DNA from: Janthinobacterium sp. B9-8
GTDB lineage: Bacteria; Pseudomonadota; Gammaproteobacteria; Burkholderiales; Chitinibacteraceae
Direction of reading: 5' to 3'
DNA: 64,000 nt
Assembly (NCBI RefSeq): GCF_000969645.2
Contig: NZ_CP014222.1
Coordinates: 372,001-436,000, forward strand
Position numbers and translations under genes: made by a program
The notes under the pieces: generated by a model
What the model saw: only the letters and a program-made list of their open reading frames with translations
Told to the model about the DNA's origin: nothing
Databases searched by the model: none
Shown here: piece by piece, positions 27,703 through 36,748 of the stretch
Numbering within the stretch: position 1 is the first letter of the stretch
Layout of the letters: every line of letters starts with the position of its first letter

Positions 27703-28098
27703 TTAATCATCCCATCCCGCATAAGTGGGCAAAGTTTGCCAGCATTGCAACTGCCGCGCTTCAACTTGTAGCGTGGTCTGGTTGAGCAGCCAGCTCGCCA
27801 ATCCGCCGCGCATATAGGCCAGCTCATCGCCACAAACGCCGACTAAATCCCGCACCAGCGCTGCTGCGGCAAGGTAGATTTCTCCTTCAATAATCGGTGC
27901 TGTGGCGAGATAGTATTGCTCTTCAATCAGCGCCAGCCAGTAAGCCCGCTCTTCCTCTGCCAGCACAGCCACCGTACCTCGCGGCTTAGCCGCCAGCTCA
28001 CTTGCAACTAGATGCCCAACGGCCTGAAACCACTGCCAGTTTTCAATCGTATGCGTATCCGCGCCATAGCTGGGGATATCGGTATTGATGGGAAACAC
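27703..28098 (-). CDS. Hypothetical protein, unrecognised
   Basis: The 131-residue frame starts at GTG 28098 behind AAGGTTAGG. It is Trp- and Ala-rich and helical (EEERAYWLALIEEQYYLATA, then LVRDLVGVCGDELAYMRGG), with no signal or membrane segment. I recognise no family. Length, composition and codon use fit a real cytosolic protein. It is 56 bp upstream of the UbiH-like gene on the same strand and may share its transcript. A nested palindrome separates it from astE. Confidence 0.6.
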   Translation of the reverse strand: MFPINTDIPSYGADTHTIENWQWFQAVGHLVASELAAKPRGTVAVLAEEERAYWLALIEEQYYLATAPIIEGEIYLAAAALVRDLVGVCGDELAYMRGGLASWLLNQTTLQVEARQLQCWQTLPTYAGWDD

Positions 28099-28152
28099 AG
28101 GCCTAACCTTTATTTAATACAGGGGGTCATTGTAAGCGAAAACGCTAAATCT

Positions 28153-28391
28153 AAACCCAAATCTTAAAACACGGAGGACACAGAGAACACGGAGTTTCAC
28201 GGAGAAAAGCAAAGCTAAAGTTATTGCGCTGGGCGATTCTGTCATTCCCGAGTGTTTTTATCGGGAATCCAGTGGCGCTGCTGGATCCCCGATTAAAGCC
28301 TTCGGGGATGACGATCTAATCCGTGTTTTCCTCGACTTATATTTCTCCGTGCTCCTGTTCTCCTTCCCTCCGTGTTTTAAGACTTGGGTTT
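28153..28391. repeat. Nested palindromic element between hypothetical gene and astE
   Basis: The outer arm AAACCCAAATCTTAAAACAC.. (28153-28177) is inverted at 28367-28391 (..GTTTTAAGACTTGGGTTT) with one or two mismatches over 25 bp. Inside the arms are several CACGGAG-type repeats. The core (28241-28312) is a second palindrome, GTCATTCCCGAG...CGGGAATCCAG / CTGGATCCCCGA...GGGGATGAC, of the ATTCCC-N-GGGAAT kind seen in Neisseria dRS3 repeats. The right arm ends 6 bp from the astE stop codon. Confidence 0.85.
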
Positions 28392-28397
28392 TTTAAA

Positions 28398-29393
28398 TTA
28401 AAAATCCTTCACTTCCACCACCATCAACCCCGCCCGCACGCCGGGTTTAACTTTTGGGTTGGGGAAGACGACTCGCTCTTCAGGGTGGCTTACTTTGTAT
28501 TCGTAGCCGGTGTCAGATGCAATCAGCGTGCCTTGGGGATAGCTGGTGAAGTTGGCTACGTCTTCCGGCAGGTGCAGCTTAAAGGCTTCGCTGTGTTTCT
28601 CTAATTGGCCCACCACTTTAAACACTTGATAGGGCCGGGCGGGCCAGTTTGGCTCGGCGGCGGAGACCATGCTTTGCATCAGCGCATGAATGCCCGCAAA
28701 GTCCTCCAGCTGGTTTTGCCCAAAGGGCTGCACCTTGCCCAGCTCCAGCGTCACCGATTGCGCGCCGTGGTGCTGGCTAGAGTGGTAAGCAAACGTGCCT
28801 GCCGGGGCATGGTTTATCAGCAGCGCACCTAAATCACAGCACTTAAGCCATTTAAGCAAATGCGTGTCGTAAGGCCGGGTTTGGTAAGGCAACAGGCCAA
28901 AGCGGGCGAAGCTGGAAGGGCGAATGGCGGTGTGCAGATCAAGGTGATAACGCGCGCCACTGGCCCCAGCAAAAAACTGTGCCATTGCCGCTTCAATTTG
29001 CGCGGCACGCTGTGCATCACGGCTTTCTGGCAGGCGGGTGTGGCGGTGATCAAATAAGCGGTTGAGATCGTCATCCAGATAGCGATCGCTACCCCGCATC
29101 GCCGCGACATTGCCCAGCAAAACCAATAGCCGCACGCCCAAAGCCTGTTGTCCACTTACCAAGTCTTTAACCAAGGCATTAAGTAGCTCAATCGGCGCAG
29201 TCTCATTGCCATGTATTCCAGCCGACAAAACCAAGCTCTGATCGCTGCCATGATGCGGCACAAATTCCAGCAAGCCCTCGCCCAGATAATGCCAATGCAC
29301 CCCACTTGCCAGCGTGCCTTTGACGATATCGATGGGATGATCTTGTAAGGTAAAACTCAGAAAATCAGCAAGAACAGGATGAGTATGTGGCAT
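28398..29393 (-). CDS. astE: Succinylglutamate desuccinylase
   Basis: Last step of the arginine succinyltransferase route: N-succinylglutamate to glutamate and succinate. It is a zinc-dependent carboxypeptidase-like enzyme. Zinc ligands are visible in GIHGNETAP (His ~62, Glu ~65) and DLHTAI (His ~151), and the catalytic Glu lies in TLELGK. From ATG 29393 (behind AGGACC) it is 331 residues, close to the family norm. The longer frame from TTG 29423 adds unsupported residues. It is separated from astD by three genes that do not belong to the classic cluster, and is flanked on both sides by nested palindromes. Confidence 0.93.
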   Translation of the reverse strand: MPHTHPVLADFLSFTLQDHPIDIVKGTLASGVHWHYLGEGLLEFVPHHGSDQSLVLSAGIHGNETAPIELLNALVKDLVSGQQALGVRLLVLLGNVAAMRGSDRYLDDDLNRLFDHRHTRLPESRDAQRAAQIEAAMAQFFAGASGARYHLDLHTAIRPSSFARFGLLPYQTRPYDTHLLKWLKCCDLGALLINHAPAGTFAYHSSQHHGAQSVTLELGKVQPFGQNQLEDFAGIHALMQSMVSAAEPNWPARPYQVFKVVGQLEKHSEAFKLHLPEDVANFTSYPQGTLIASDTGYEYKVSHPEERVVFPNPKVKPGVRAGLMVVEVKDF

Positions 29394-29425
29394 GGGCGGG
29401 GTCCTATTAGGCAGGGTGAGCAAAC

Positions 29426-29772
29426 AAACCTAAATCTTAAAACACGGAGGACACAGAGAACACGGAGTTACACGGAGAAAAGCAAAACATGAGTATTCAT
29501 AAGAACAAAACACCCTACATTGCTGATTAGATCGTCATCCCCGAGTGTTTTAATCGGGGATCCAGCAGTGCAACTGGCTTTTCGGCAAAAGCAAAAAGCT
29601 GGTTTTTTCTAGGGTGAGCAAGTCGTTGTGCAACGTTTTCGGTGCGCAACGACTGCGTCGTTGTACACCCTACGAAATAATGCTCAATTCTAAATAGAGT
29701 AATAACTTTGGCTAAGGTTTTCTCCGTGCTCCTCCGTGTTCTCCTTCCCTCCGTGTTTTAAGATTTGGGTTT
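29426..29772. repeat. Nested palindromic element between astE and ydiJ-like gene
   Basis: The outer arms AAACCTAAATCTTAAAACAC.. (29426-29450) and ..GTTTTAAGATTTGGGTTT (29748-29772) are inverted over 25 bp with one mismatch. The core carries a half-palindrome GTCATCCCCGAG..CGGGGATCCAG (29534-29565) and a third one (29610-29674, TAGGGTGAGCAAGTCGTTG.. / ..CAACGACTGCGTCGTTGTACACCCTACG). The right arm ends 2 bp from the next gene's stop codon. The copy is 347 bp, the longest of the set. Confidence 0.85.
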
Positions 29773-29774
29773 TA

Positions 29775-32720
29775 TTAAAAGCAAGCCAATAAAGCCTGCA
29801 CCGGATGGCGGAGGCTGGTTTTATCTATGAGTTTAACCTGACAGCGGCAGGAGTAGCCGGTGGCCAGTAGATTCTCTCCTTGCTCTGCCACGATTTTAGC
29901 CCAGCTTTGTGCGTAAATTTGCTTTGATTGTTCTCTGTGGTCCGCCTCGTGGCCAAATGTGCCGGCCATGCCGCAACAGCCTGCTGCCCGAGTGGTGAGC
30001 GTTACACCCAGCGCCGTAAATACCTTATCCCAATCGCTAAATGCGCTGGCCACATTGGTTTTTTCGCTGCAATGCGGGATCAGCGTAAAGGTGGCGGTTT
30101 TCAGCTTTAGAGCGGGCGCTTGCTGAGCAAATTGTTCCGCCAGCCACTCTTGTAGTAGCGCCACTTTAGGTGGATTCGCCAGTGTTTTGGCGTATTCGCT
30201 GCGGTAAGTCAGCGTCATCGAAGGGTCGATTCCGACCAGAGGCACGCCGTTTTGGGCGAGTTTTTGCAGCATGGCGCTGTTATCCGTCGCTGCTTGCTTA
30301 AAGCGATCTAAAAATCCATGCACATGCAGCGGTTTGCCATTGGGTTTAAACGGAGCAAGCAGCGGGGTGAAGCCGAGTTTTTTAAGTAGCTCAAACACAT
30401 CCAGCACCAGCTGCGTTTCAAAATAGCTGGTGAAAGCATCCTGCACGATAATCACTGCGTTGGCATGGGGCTGGTCGTCAGCCATTGCAAAGCCACGTTG
30501 TAGCAGCGTGGCTTGCAGATTGACGCCAGTGAGCAGCGGGCTTTCGATCAGATTAAGCCGCTGCATGATATTGCGGGCTAGCGGATTGCTGATCGCGGCG
30601 TTGTAGAGCTTGGGCGCTTTGGTCATTGCGGGCAACGTGGCTTCCAGGCTGGCGACTAAGTAATCTTTGGCGGGGCGCAGATAGCGGCCGTAGTAGAGCG
30701 ACATAAATTTAGAGCGCAAATCAGGAATATCCACCTTCACAGGGCATTGCCCAGCGCAAGATTTACACGCCAAGCAGCCGTTCATGGCTTCCATGACTTC
30801 CTCTGAAAAGTCCCCTTGCTTGTTCAGGCTATTAACGGTGCGGCGTAATAGATTAGCGGGTTTTGTTGACGTTGGATCAACCCCTTGCGCCGCCAATTGC
30901 CGCAGCCATTCGCGCATTAAAGAGGCGCGGCCTTTGGGGGAATGGCGGCGCTCTCTTGTGGCTTTCCACGATGGGCACATCGCGTCGTCAGGGTCGAAGT
31001 TGTAACAGGCGCCGTTGCCATTGCAATGCAGCGCGCCATCGTAATCTTTGCGGATATGTATCGGGATTTGCCGGTCAAACTGGCCACGTGTTGGTGGCTC
31101 GTCAATTTTGATTAGCGCATCGGGGCTTGCGATTTTGCCGGGATTGAGCTGATTGTGTGGGTCGAACACCTGCTTGATCTGCTGCAAACAGGGGTAAAGC
31201 TTGCCAAAAAAAGCGGGGGCATATTCGCTGCGCAGCCCCTTGCCGTGCTCGCCCCAGAGTACGCCATGATATTTTTGCGTGAGTGCGGCCACGCCATCGC
31301 TGATCTCTCGCAGCATGGCTAGGGCGTTTGGCTTTTTCATATCGATTGCTGGCCGCACATGCAAAACCCCCGCATCCACATGGCCAAACATGCCGTAAAA
31401 CAAGCCGTGCTGATCGAGTAGCGCCCTGAAATCGTGGATATAATCGGCCAGATTTTCTGGCGGCACGGCGGTGTCTTCTACAAAAGGAATCGGCTTGGCG
31501 TCGCCTGCTCGGTTCGCTAGCAGGCCGACCGATTTTTTACGCATTCCCCAGATGCGTTTTACTGCTGCATCGCCGCGCGCCACGGTAAAGCCAAGCCGCG
31601 CTTCGCCTTGCAAGCCTTGCTCGATATGGGCGATTTGCGCGGCGAGATGGTCTTCCGTTTCGCTTAGCACTTCCAGTAAATTAATCCCCAGCGTGGGCCT
31701 TGTGTCTTCGGGGAAGAATTCACGAATGCCGTGCCAGATTAAATCGCCTTTGGCGAGCTGCAAAATGGTGGAATCCACCGTTTCGATGGATGCTGCACCC
31801 AGCGCCATTAAATGCGGTGCATCGCGCAGCGCCGCATCAAAGCTGGCGTAGCGGATATTGATCAGCGCGCTGAATTTGGGTAGCGGCAGCACATTCAGCT
31901 TGGCTTCAACAATCAGCCCCAGCGTACCTTCCGAGCCGCACAAAATTGCATTTAGATCAAACTGGCCGGCATCATTATAAATATGCGCCAGATCGTAGCC
32001 GGTCAGGCAGCGGTTGAGCTTGGGAAAAGTGGCCGTAATTTGCTGGCTATGATCTTTATGAATTTGGGCGATCAGGCCGTGAACATGGCCAATTAGATTG
32101 TCTTGCTCACAGACATCTGCCAGCGCGTCGCTGCTTAAAGGCTGCGAATGCCAAAGCGTGCCATCCAGTAATACAGTATCCAGCTCCAGCACATGATCGC
32201 GCGTTTTGCCGTAAAGGCAGGAGCCTTGTCCGCTGGCATCAGTATTAATCATCCCGCCTATGGTGGCGCGATTGGATGTAGATAATTCAGGTGCAAAAAA
32301 CAGCCCGTGTTTGGCTAGTTCCTTATTGAGCTGATCTTTTACTACGCCAGTCTGCACTCTGGCCCAACGCTGCTCGGCGTTAATCTCCAGAATGGCGTTC
32401 ATATTTTTAGAGAGATCGACGACTAAGCCATCCCCCAAAGACTGCCCATTCGTCCCCGTGCCGCCACCGCGCGGGTAAAGTTTGATGGTGCAAAAACGGG
32501 ACTCACTCGCCAGCTTAAGCACGCGGATCACATCATCGTTATGCTTGGGAAACACCGCCGCCTGCGGCAAAAGCTGATAAATCGAATTATCCGTCGCTAA
32601 AACGGTGCGATCCGCCAGCGTGCTACTGATTTCCCCCGCAAAACCACGCAAGCGGAGTTCGCTAATAAAATCGAGGTAGAGGGACTGTGGTGCTGGTGTT
32701 TTAGAGAGGCGAGGGATCAT
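29775..32720 (-). CDS. ydiJ: FAD/Fe-S D-2-hydroxyglutarate dehydrogenase, YdiJ type
   Basis: This 981-residue enzyme should oxidise D-2-hydroxyglutarate to 2-oxoglutarate. The N-terminal FAD-binding domain contains YPRGGGTGTNGQSLG and NRATIGGMINTDASG; a C-terminal FAD-oxidase domain follows (GHVDAGVLHVRPA). A ferredoxin-like Fe-S segment has CLACKSCAGQCPVKVD (~residues 647-660), and a cysteine-rich CCG-type domain (GCCGMAGTFGHE, ~915) ends it. This order matches E. coli YdiJ (about 1018 residues), and Dld-II/GlcD-like dehydrogenases are the main alternative. It lies next to a DUF1338 enzyme that in Pseudomonas produces D-2-hydroxyglutarate, which supports the substrate call. Confidence 0.85.
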   Translation of the reverse strand: MIPRLSKTPAPQSLYLDFISELRLRGFAGEISSTLADRTVLATDNSIYQLLPQAAVFPKHNDDVIRVLKLASESRFCTIKLYPRGGGTGTNGQSLGDGLVVDLSKNMNAILEINAEQRWARVQTGVVKDQLNKELAKHGLFFAPELSTSNRATIGGMINTDASGQGSCLYGKTRDHVLELDTVLLDGTLWHSQPLSSDALADVCEQDNLIGHVHGLIAQIHKDHSQQITATFPKLNRCLTGYDLAHIYNDAGQFDLNAILCGSEGTLGLIVEAKLNVLPLPKFSALINIRYASFDAALRDAPHLMALGAASIETVDSTILQLAKGDLIWHGIREFFPEDTRPTLGINLLEVLSETEDHLAAQIAHIEQGLQGEARLGFTVARGDAAVKRIWGMRKKSVGLLANRAGDAKPIPFVEDTAVPPENLADYIHDFRALLDQHGLFYGMFGHVDAGVLHVRPAIDMKKPNALAMLREISDGVAALTQKYHGVLWGEHGKGLRSEYAPAFFGKLYPCLQQIKQVFDPHNQLNPGKIASPDALIKIDEPPTRGQFDRQIPIHIRKDYDGALHCNGNGACYNFDPDDAMCPSWKATRERRHSPKGRASLMREWLRQLAAQGVDPTSTKPANLLRRTVNSLNKQGDFSEEVMEAMNGCLACKSCAGQCPVKVDIPDLRSKFMSLYYGRYLRPAKDYLVASLEATLPAMTKAPKLYNAAISNPLARNIMQRLNLIESPLLTGVNLQATLLQRGFAMADDQPHANAVIIVQDAFTSYFETQLVLDVFELLKKLGFTPLLAPFKPNGKPLHVHGFLDRFKQAATDNSAMLQKLAQNGVPLVGIDPSMTLTYRSEYAKTLANPPKVALLQEWLAEQFAQQAPALKLKTATFTLIPHCSEKTNVASAFSDWDKVFTALGVTLTTRAAGCCGMAGTFGHEADHREQSKQIYAQSWAKIVAEQGENLLATGYSCRCQVKLIDKTSLRHPVQALLACF

Positions 32721-32794
32721 AGATCTTGGCTGGTGAGAGGGCGTTGGGTGGCTAAGGTGCTTGCCTACATGCTTACAAGTATAGGTTTATCGTA

Positions 32795-32841
32795 CGGCGT
32801 TAATAAAGCCAAGCGTTTTTTGCTTGGCTTTATTAACGCCG
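32795..32841. repeat. Perfect 20-bp-stem hairpin between ydiJ-like and DUF1338 genes
   Basis: CGGCGTTAATAAAGCCAAGC (32795-32814) is followed by a 7-base GTTTTTT loop and its exact complement (32822-32841). There is no T-tract outside the stem. It lies 115 bp past the DUF1338 stop and 75 bp before the dehydrogenase start. A right arm of the CACGGAG-type repeat (32911-32948) ends 7 bp from the DUF1338 stop without a matching left arm. Confidence 0.85.
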
Positions 32842-32955
32842 AATGTTGGTTGAGCACATGGTGCAATTCGTCTGGATAAAGCCTCGGACTTATTGCACCC
32901 TACGATTTGGTTTTCTCCGTGAAACTCCGTGTTTTAAGGCTTGGGTTTACTCAAT

Positions 32956-33990
32956 CTAAGCCACTGCCGCTACCGCTGTCATTTTAAAAATCCCCTGCGC
33001 ATTGGATGCATCAAAGCGTAAATCCAGCGTATCGCTGTTTGGCAGCTTATCGCGGCTGATAAATTCGTAGAAAGAGCCGGGTACTGTGCGGGTAATGGGG
33101 TGATTTTTTTCATCGAGGAAAATCCGCTGCACCATAGCCGCTTTCAGCGCGGTTTGCCGCACCGCGCCAGAGCCGGAAATCTCAACGCTGTCTTTAATCG
33201 GATAGCCCTTCGCGCGCAGCTCATCGGCTAGCTCTATCACATGCGGCACACGATCCGTGGCGTGGTTAAAGCGATTGCCTTCAGTGCTGATCCACGCCAT
33301 TTCGGCAGATTCTGCCAGCAGCGTTTCGTAATCCACCAAATGCGGCACTTCATGCTGCACATCAAAACAGCCGACCAAGGCTGGTAAGAGAGTGACGGCA
33401 TCATCAAAACTCAGCGAGTGGTGCTCGCTTAATTGCGTCAGCAGGCTGAGATGCTCGGGTTTTAGCGGATCGCGCGAGTTGTGCACGATGCGTTCGGCAG
33501 CAATCTGGAAATTCATTGAGAATTGCTCAACGTGCAATTCGGAAACAAAAAACTGTGAAATGACTTCAGGCAAATCGAGATGACAGTAAGCGCGGCCCGT
33601 CATTTTTAGTTTTTTAAGCGGATAGACATTGGCTACGGCAAAACCAAGCGGCTCCAGAATACGTTTAAACGCCAGCTCGCCATGCGGCAAAGCGCCGGTG
33701 CGAGGCGCATCGACAGTACGCAGTGCACCATGGTCAAACAGCACTTTCTCGCCCGCAGCCAGTTTCTCCGCCACATAACGAGCGCCCTCAGGTACCGCAG
33801 CCAGATTCTGCGCAAACAACATCATATTCATTGCTTGAGCAAGCAGGCCACGGCTTACGCGGGCATCTGACGCGCCCAGCAAGCGCGGGTCAACCTCAAT
33901 CATCGCAAAAAGCTGCTGCGCTTTCTCTGCACCCGCAACACGAATCAGTAATTGAGCAAGCTGGGATGTTTCAAAGACATTCTGTTCCAT
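32956..33990 (-). CDS. DUF1338 protein, 2-oxoadipate dioxygenase/decarboxylase-like
   Basis: The 344-residue protein belongs to DUF1338, the family of Pseudomonas putida HglS, which converts 2-oxoadipate to D-2-hydroxyglutarate using Fe(II) and oxygen in lysine breakdown. Likely metal and substrate residues are His87 and Arg91 (DHGALRTV, the same H-x3-R spacing as in HglS), His253 (FNHATDRVPH) and Glu309 (PGSFYEFISRD). It is shorter than HglS (about 464 residues), so family membership is firmer than the exact reaction. The neighbouring D-2-hydroxyglutarate dehydrogenase would consume the product. The divergent LysR gene is the likely regulator. Confidence 0.82.
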   Translation of the reverse strand: MEQNVFETSQLAQLLIRVAGAEKAQQLFAMIEVDPRLLGASDARVSRGLLAQAMNMMLFAQNLAAVPEGARYVAEKLAAGEKVLFDHGALRTVDAPRTGALPHGELAFKRILEPLGFAVANVYPLKKLKMTGRAYCHLDLPEVISQFFVSELHVEQFSMNFQIAAERIVHNSRDPLKPEHLSLLTQLSEHHSLSFDDAVTLLPALVGCFDVQHEVPHLVDYETLLAESAEMAWISTEGNRFNHATDRVPHVIELADELRAKGYPIKDSVEISGSGAVRQTALKAAMVQRIFLDEKNHPITRTVPGSFYEFISRDKLPNSDTLDLRFDASNAQGIFKMTAVAAVA

Positions 33991-34043
33991 TTTTGCAAGA
34001 CCTTTTTAATGAATGTGAGTGGATGCGTGGTGTGTGGTGCAAT

Positions 34044-34102
34044 GTAGGGCGGGTGAAACCCGCGTATTTTTCAGCATTGCTCGCGGGTTGCACCCGCTCT
34101 AC
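34044..34102. repeat. GGGTGCAACCC-type palindrome in divergent spacer
   Basis: GTAGGGCGGGTGAAACCCGC (34044-) pairs with GCGGGTTGCACCCGCTCTAC (-34102). It is the same repeat as at 17425-17486 and 39132-39198. It lies in the 303-bp spacer between the DUF1338 gene and its divergent LysR gene, which otherwise shows only AT-rich promoter-like DNA. Confidence 0.8.
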
Positions 34103-34293
34103 AAAAAATGCAATGCATGCCGTTGGCTTAACTTGATGCGTGCTGGGCGAACAAACCATCACCCAATAAAGCTTCGAGTACGCCCTGCCCTTGTATTTTC
34201 GCCAACGTTACAGGACGACATAGTGTGATCAGTCTGGAATGATTTCGTTTTCACTTCAAGCGATGTATTCTTATTACATCATTACTAAAACTC

Positions 34294-35196
34294 ATGAAGT
34301 TTATGCGACGCATTCTTCCTTCTCTTGGTGCTTTACAGTGTTTTGATGCGGCTGCGCGCCAGCTTAGTTTTACCCGTGCTGCGATAGAGTTAAACATCAC
34401 GCAAAGCGCAGTCAGCCGGCAGATCCGTTTGCTGGAAGAATTCTTAGGCAGGGCGCTTTTTCATCGGATTAAGCAACGTTTAGTCATGACCGATGCAGGG
34501 GAGGCCTATGCGAGGGATATTCGGGATGTGCTGGATAGGGCAGAGGCGGCCACACTGGCCCTGATGGCGTATAGCGGCACCAGCGGCGCGCTCAATTTAG
34601 CCATCCTACCCACCTTTGGCTCGCGCTGGTTAGTGCCCAGGTTGGGGAGCTTTACTACTCGCTACCCAGAAATCCAGCTTAACTTGCTGACGCGCTTAAA
34701 GCCTTTTGATTTTGCTAAAGAAGAAATCGATGTGGCGATTCACTTTGGCGATACCTCTTGGCCCGGCGTGGAATACCACCATCTGATGAACGAAGTGACC
34801 GTGCCCATCTGCGCCCCCAGCCTGCTGGCAGGTCGCTGTTTAAATGGCCCCGCAGATTTGATCGGTTTTACTTTATTGCAACACAGCACCCGCCCCGATG
34901 CATGGGCCGATTGGTTTGAAGCGGTGGGCGAGCCCAGCATCAACGCGGTAAAAGGCCCAAGGTTTGAGCAGTTTTATATGGTGATTCAGGCGGCTTTGGC
35001 GGGGCTGGGTATGGCGGTGCTGCCGCTATTTTTAGTGCAGGACGAGCTAGCCAGCGGGCGCTTGGTGGTGGCGGTTGATCGGCCCGTGCCTAGCCGAAAC
35101 GCTTACTATTTAGTCCACCCTAATAGCAAGCGCGATGCCTATCCGGTGAAGGTGTTTAAGGAGTGGCTGTTGGAGCAATGCGGTGTGCAAGCTTAA
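34294..35196 (+). CDS. LysR-family regulator, GcvA-like
   Basis: The 300-residue protein has a helix-turn-helix near the N-terminus (SFTRAAIELNITQSAVSRQIRLLE, about residues 24-47) and an effector domain of the GcvA type (pattern LNLAILPTFGSRWLVPRL, IDVAIHFGD). It is divergent from the DUF1338 gene and convergent with astD, with which it shares a terminator. It is the best candidate regulator of the DUF1338-dehydrogenase pair. The start could be ATG 34294 or the in-frame ATG 34303; neither has a strong RBS. Confidence 0.92.
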   Translation: MKFMRRILPSLGALQCFDAAARQLSFTRAAIELNITQSAVSRQIRLLEEFLGRALFHRIKQRLVMTDAGEAYARDIRDVLDRAEAATLALMAYSGTSGALNLAILPTFGSRWLVPRLGSFTTRYPEIQLNLLTRLKPFDFAKEEIDVAIHFGDTSWPGVEYHHLMNEVTVPICAPSLLAGRCLNGPADLIGFTLLQHSTRPDAWADWFEAVGEPSINAVKGPRFEQFYMVIQAALAGLGMAVLPLFLVQDELASGRLVVAVDRPVPSRNAYYLVHPNSKRDAYPVKVFKEWLLEQCGVQA

Positions 35197-35233
35197 AAAA
35201 AATTGGCAGAGCCTAAAGCCCTGCCAATTTTTT
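35195..35233. terminator. Bidirectional terminator between LysR and astD
   Basis: AAAAAATTGGCAG and CTGCCAATTTTTT form a near-perfect stem with A- and T-tracts on both sides. It begins at the LysR stop and ends 8 bp before the convergent astD stop. Confidence 0.9.
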
Positions 35234-35241
35234 GCTAAAGC

Positions 35242-36705
35242 CTAAAGGCTTATCCCTGGAGACAGCTGCGCTGGCAGTACCAGCGTGGCTGATTCGATCG
35301 ATGCCATCGGTGTGGCGCAATAATCGGCGGCGTAATAGGCGCTAGGGCGGTGGTTGCCGGATTTGCCAGTGCCGCCAAATGGCGCGGCAGAGGATGCGCC
35401 ATTGGTTGGACGGTTCCAGTTTACGACCCCAGCGTCGATTTCGGTTTTGAATTCATCCCACAGCGCCGAGTCATCAGCCAACAGGCCAGCAGACAGGCCA
35501 TAGGCCGTGTCGTTGGCAATCTCTATCGCTTTGGCAAAGTCGTTGTAGCGGATAATTTGCGTCAGCGGGCCAAAGTATTCTTCGTCTGGCAGGCTGGCCA
35601 CCTTGCTGACATCCAGAATCGCCGGAGTCACAAAGGCGTTGCTTGGGTCGGCGTGTTGCATTTTCAGCAGCGGCACCGCGCCAAGGGCAATCAGCTTGTC
35701 TTGCGCGGCCATCAGCTGGCGTGCGGCGGTTAAGGAGATCACCGAGCCCATAAAAGGCTGCTCGGCGGCATCAAAATGGCCGATAGACAGCTTGCCAGCT
35801 ACTTCAATCAGACGGGCTAGGAAGCGATCGCCAAATTCACCCTCTGGCACCAGAATGCGGCGCGAGCAGGTGCAGCGCTGTCCAGCGGATAAAAATGCCG
35901 ATTGAATGGTGTGGTGTACCGCAGCATCCAGCGCTTCGGTTGGAGCGATAATCAGCGGATTATTGCCGCCCATTTCTAAAGCAAGCATAAAATCAGGCCG
36001 GCCAGCGAATTGCTTATGCAGCGCCACGCCAGTGCCGGAGCTGCCGGTAAATAGCAGGCCATTGAGGTCTTCGTGTTTAGCCAGCGCAATGCCGGTTTCT
36101 TTTTCGCCCTGAAGCAGCGCAATCACGCCGGCAGGCAGGCCAGCGGCTTGCCAAAGCTGAACGGTTTTCTCGGCCACCAGCGGTGCTTGCTCGGACGGCT
36201 TAAACACAATGCAATTGCCCGCCAGCAGCGCAGGCACAATATGGCCGTTGGGTAAGTGGCCGGGGAAATTATAGGGGCCGTACACTGCCACCACGCCATG
36301 CGGGCGATGACGCAAAACTGCGTTGCCATCTGGGGTCGCGCTGCTGCGCTCACCTGTACGCTCTGCGTGGGCGCGAATAGAAATTTCGATCTTGCCGACC
36401 ATCGCCGCCACTTCCTGGCGCGATTCCCACAATGGCTTACCGGTTTCAAAGCCAATAGCGTGGGCAAGATCTTCTTTATGCTCGCCAAGCAATTCAGCAA
36501 AGCGGCGCACGATGGCGAGTCGATCTTCTAGCGAGGTGCGTTTCCATGCTGGGAAAGCATTGCGGGCAGCAAGCATGGCGAGATTCACATCGTCGCTGCT
36601 AGCGCTGTTGCCCTGCCACACCGCGGCGTTATTTGCCGGGTTGGTAGAAATCAGTTCGCTGCCTGTGCCATCTTGCCATTGGCCATTAATAAATAGTTGA
36701 GCCAT
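35242..36705 (-). CDS. astD: Succinylglutamate-semialdehyde dehydrogenase
   Basis: It oxidises N-succinylglutamate 5-semialdehyde to N-succinylglutamate with NAD, the fourth step of the AST route. From ATG 36705, behind AAAGGACAGC, the protein is 487 residues, the usual family length. The longer frame up to 36786 runs into a palindromic repeat. Aldehyde-dehydrogenase features are the general-base Glu in ALEMGGNNP (~243) and the catalytic Cys in SAGQRCTCSRR (~277). It follows aruG on the same strand, separated by a nested palindrome. Downstream, where astB sits in Pseudomonas, the LysR gene is met instead. Confidence 0.95.
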   Translation of the reverse strand: MAQLFINGQWQDGTGSELISTNPANNAAVWQGNSASSDDVNLAMLAARNAFPAWKRTSLEDRLAIVRRFAELLGEHKEDLAHAIGFETGKPLWESRQEVAAMVGKIEISIRAHAERTGERSSATPDGNAVLRHRPHGVVAVYGPYNFPGHLPNGHIVPALLAGNCIVFKPSEQAPLVAEKTVQLWQAAGLPAGVIALLQGEKETGIALAKHEDLNGLLFTGSSGTGVALHKQFAGRPDFMLALEMGGNNPLIIAPTEALDAAVHHTIQSAFLSAGQRCTCSRRILVPEGEFGDRFLARLIEVAGKLSIGHFDAAEQPFMGSVISLTAARQLMAAQDKLIALGAVPLLKMQHADPSNAFVTPAILDVSKVASLPDEEYFGPLTQIIRYNDFAKAIEIANDTAYGLSAGLLADDSALWDEFKTEIDAGVVNWNRPTNGASSAAPFGGTGKSGNHRPSAYYAADYCATPMASIESATLVLPAQLSPGISL

Positions 36706-36748
36706 GTTGCTGTCCTTTAAGATATTGGTTGATTCAAAACCTAAAGCA

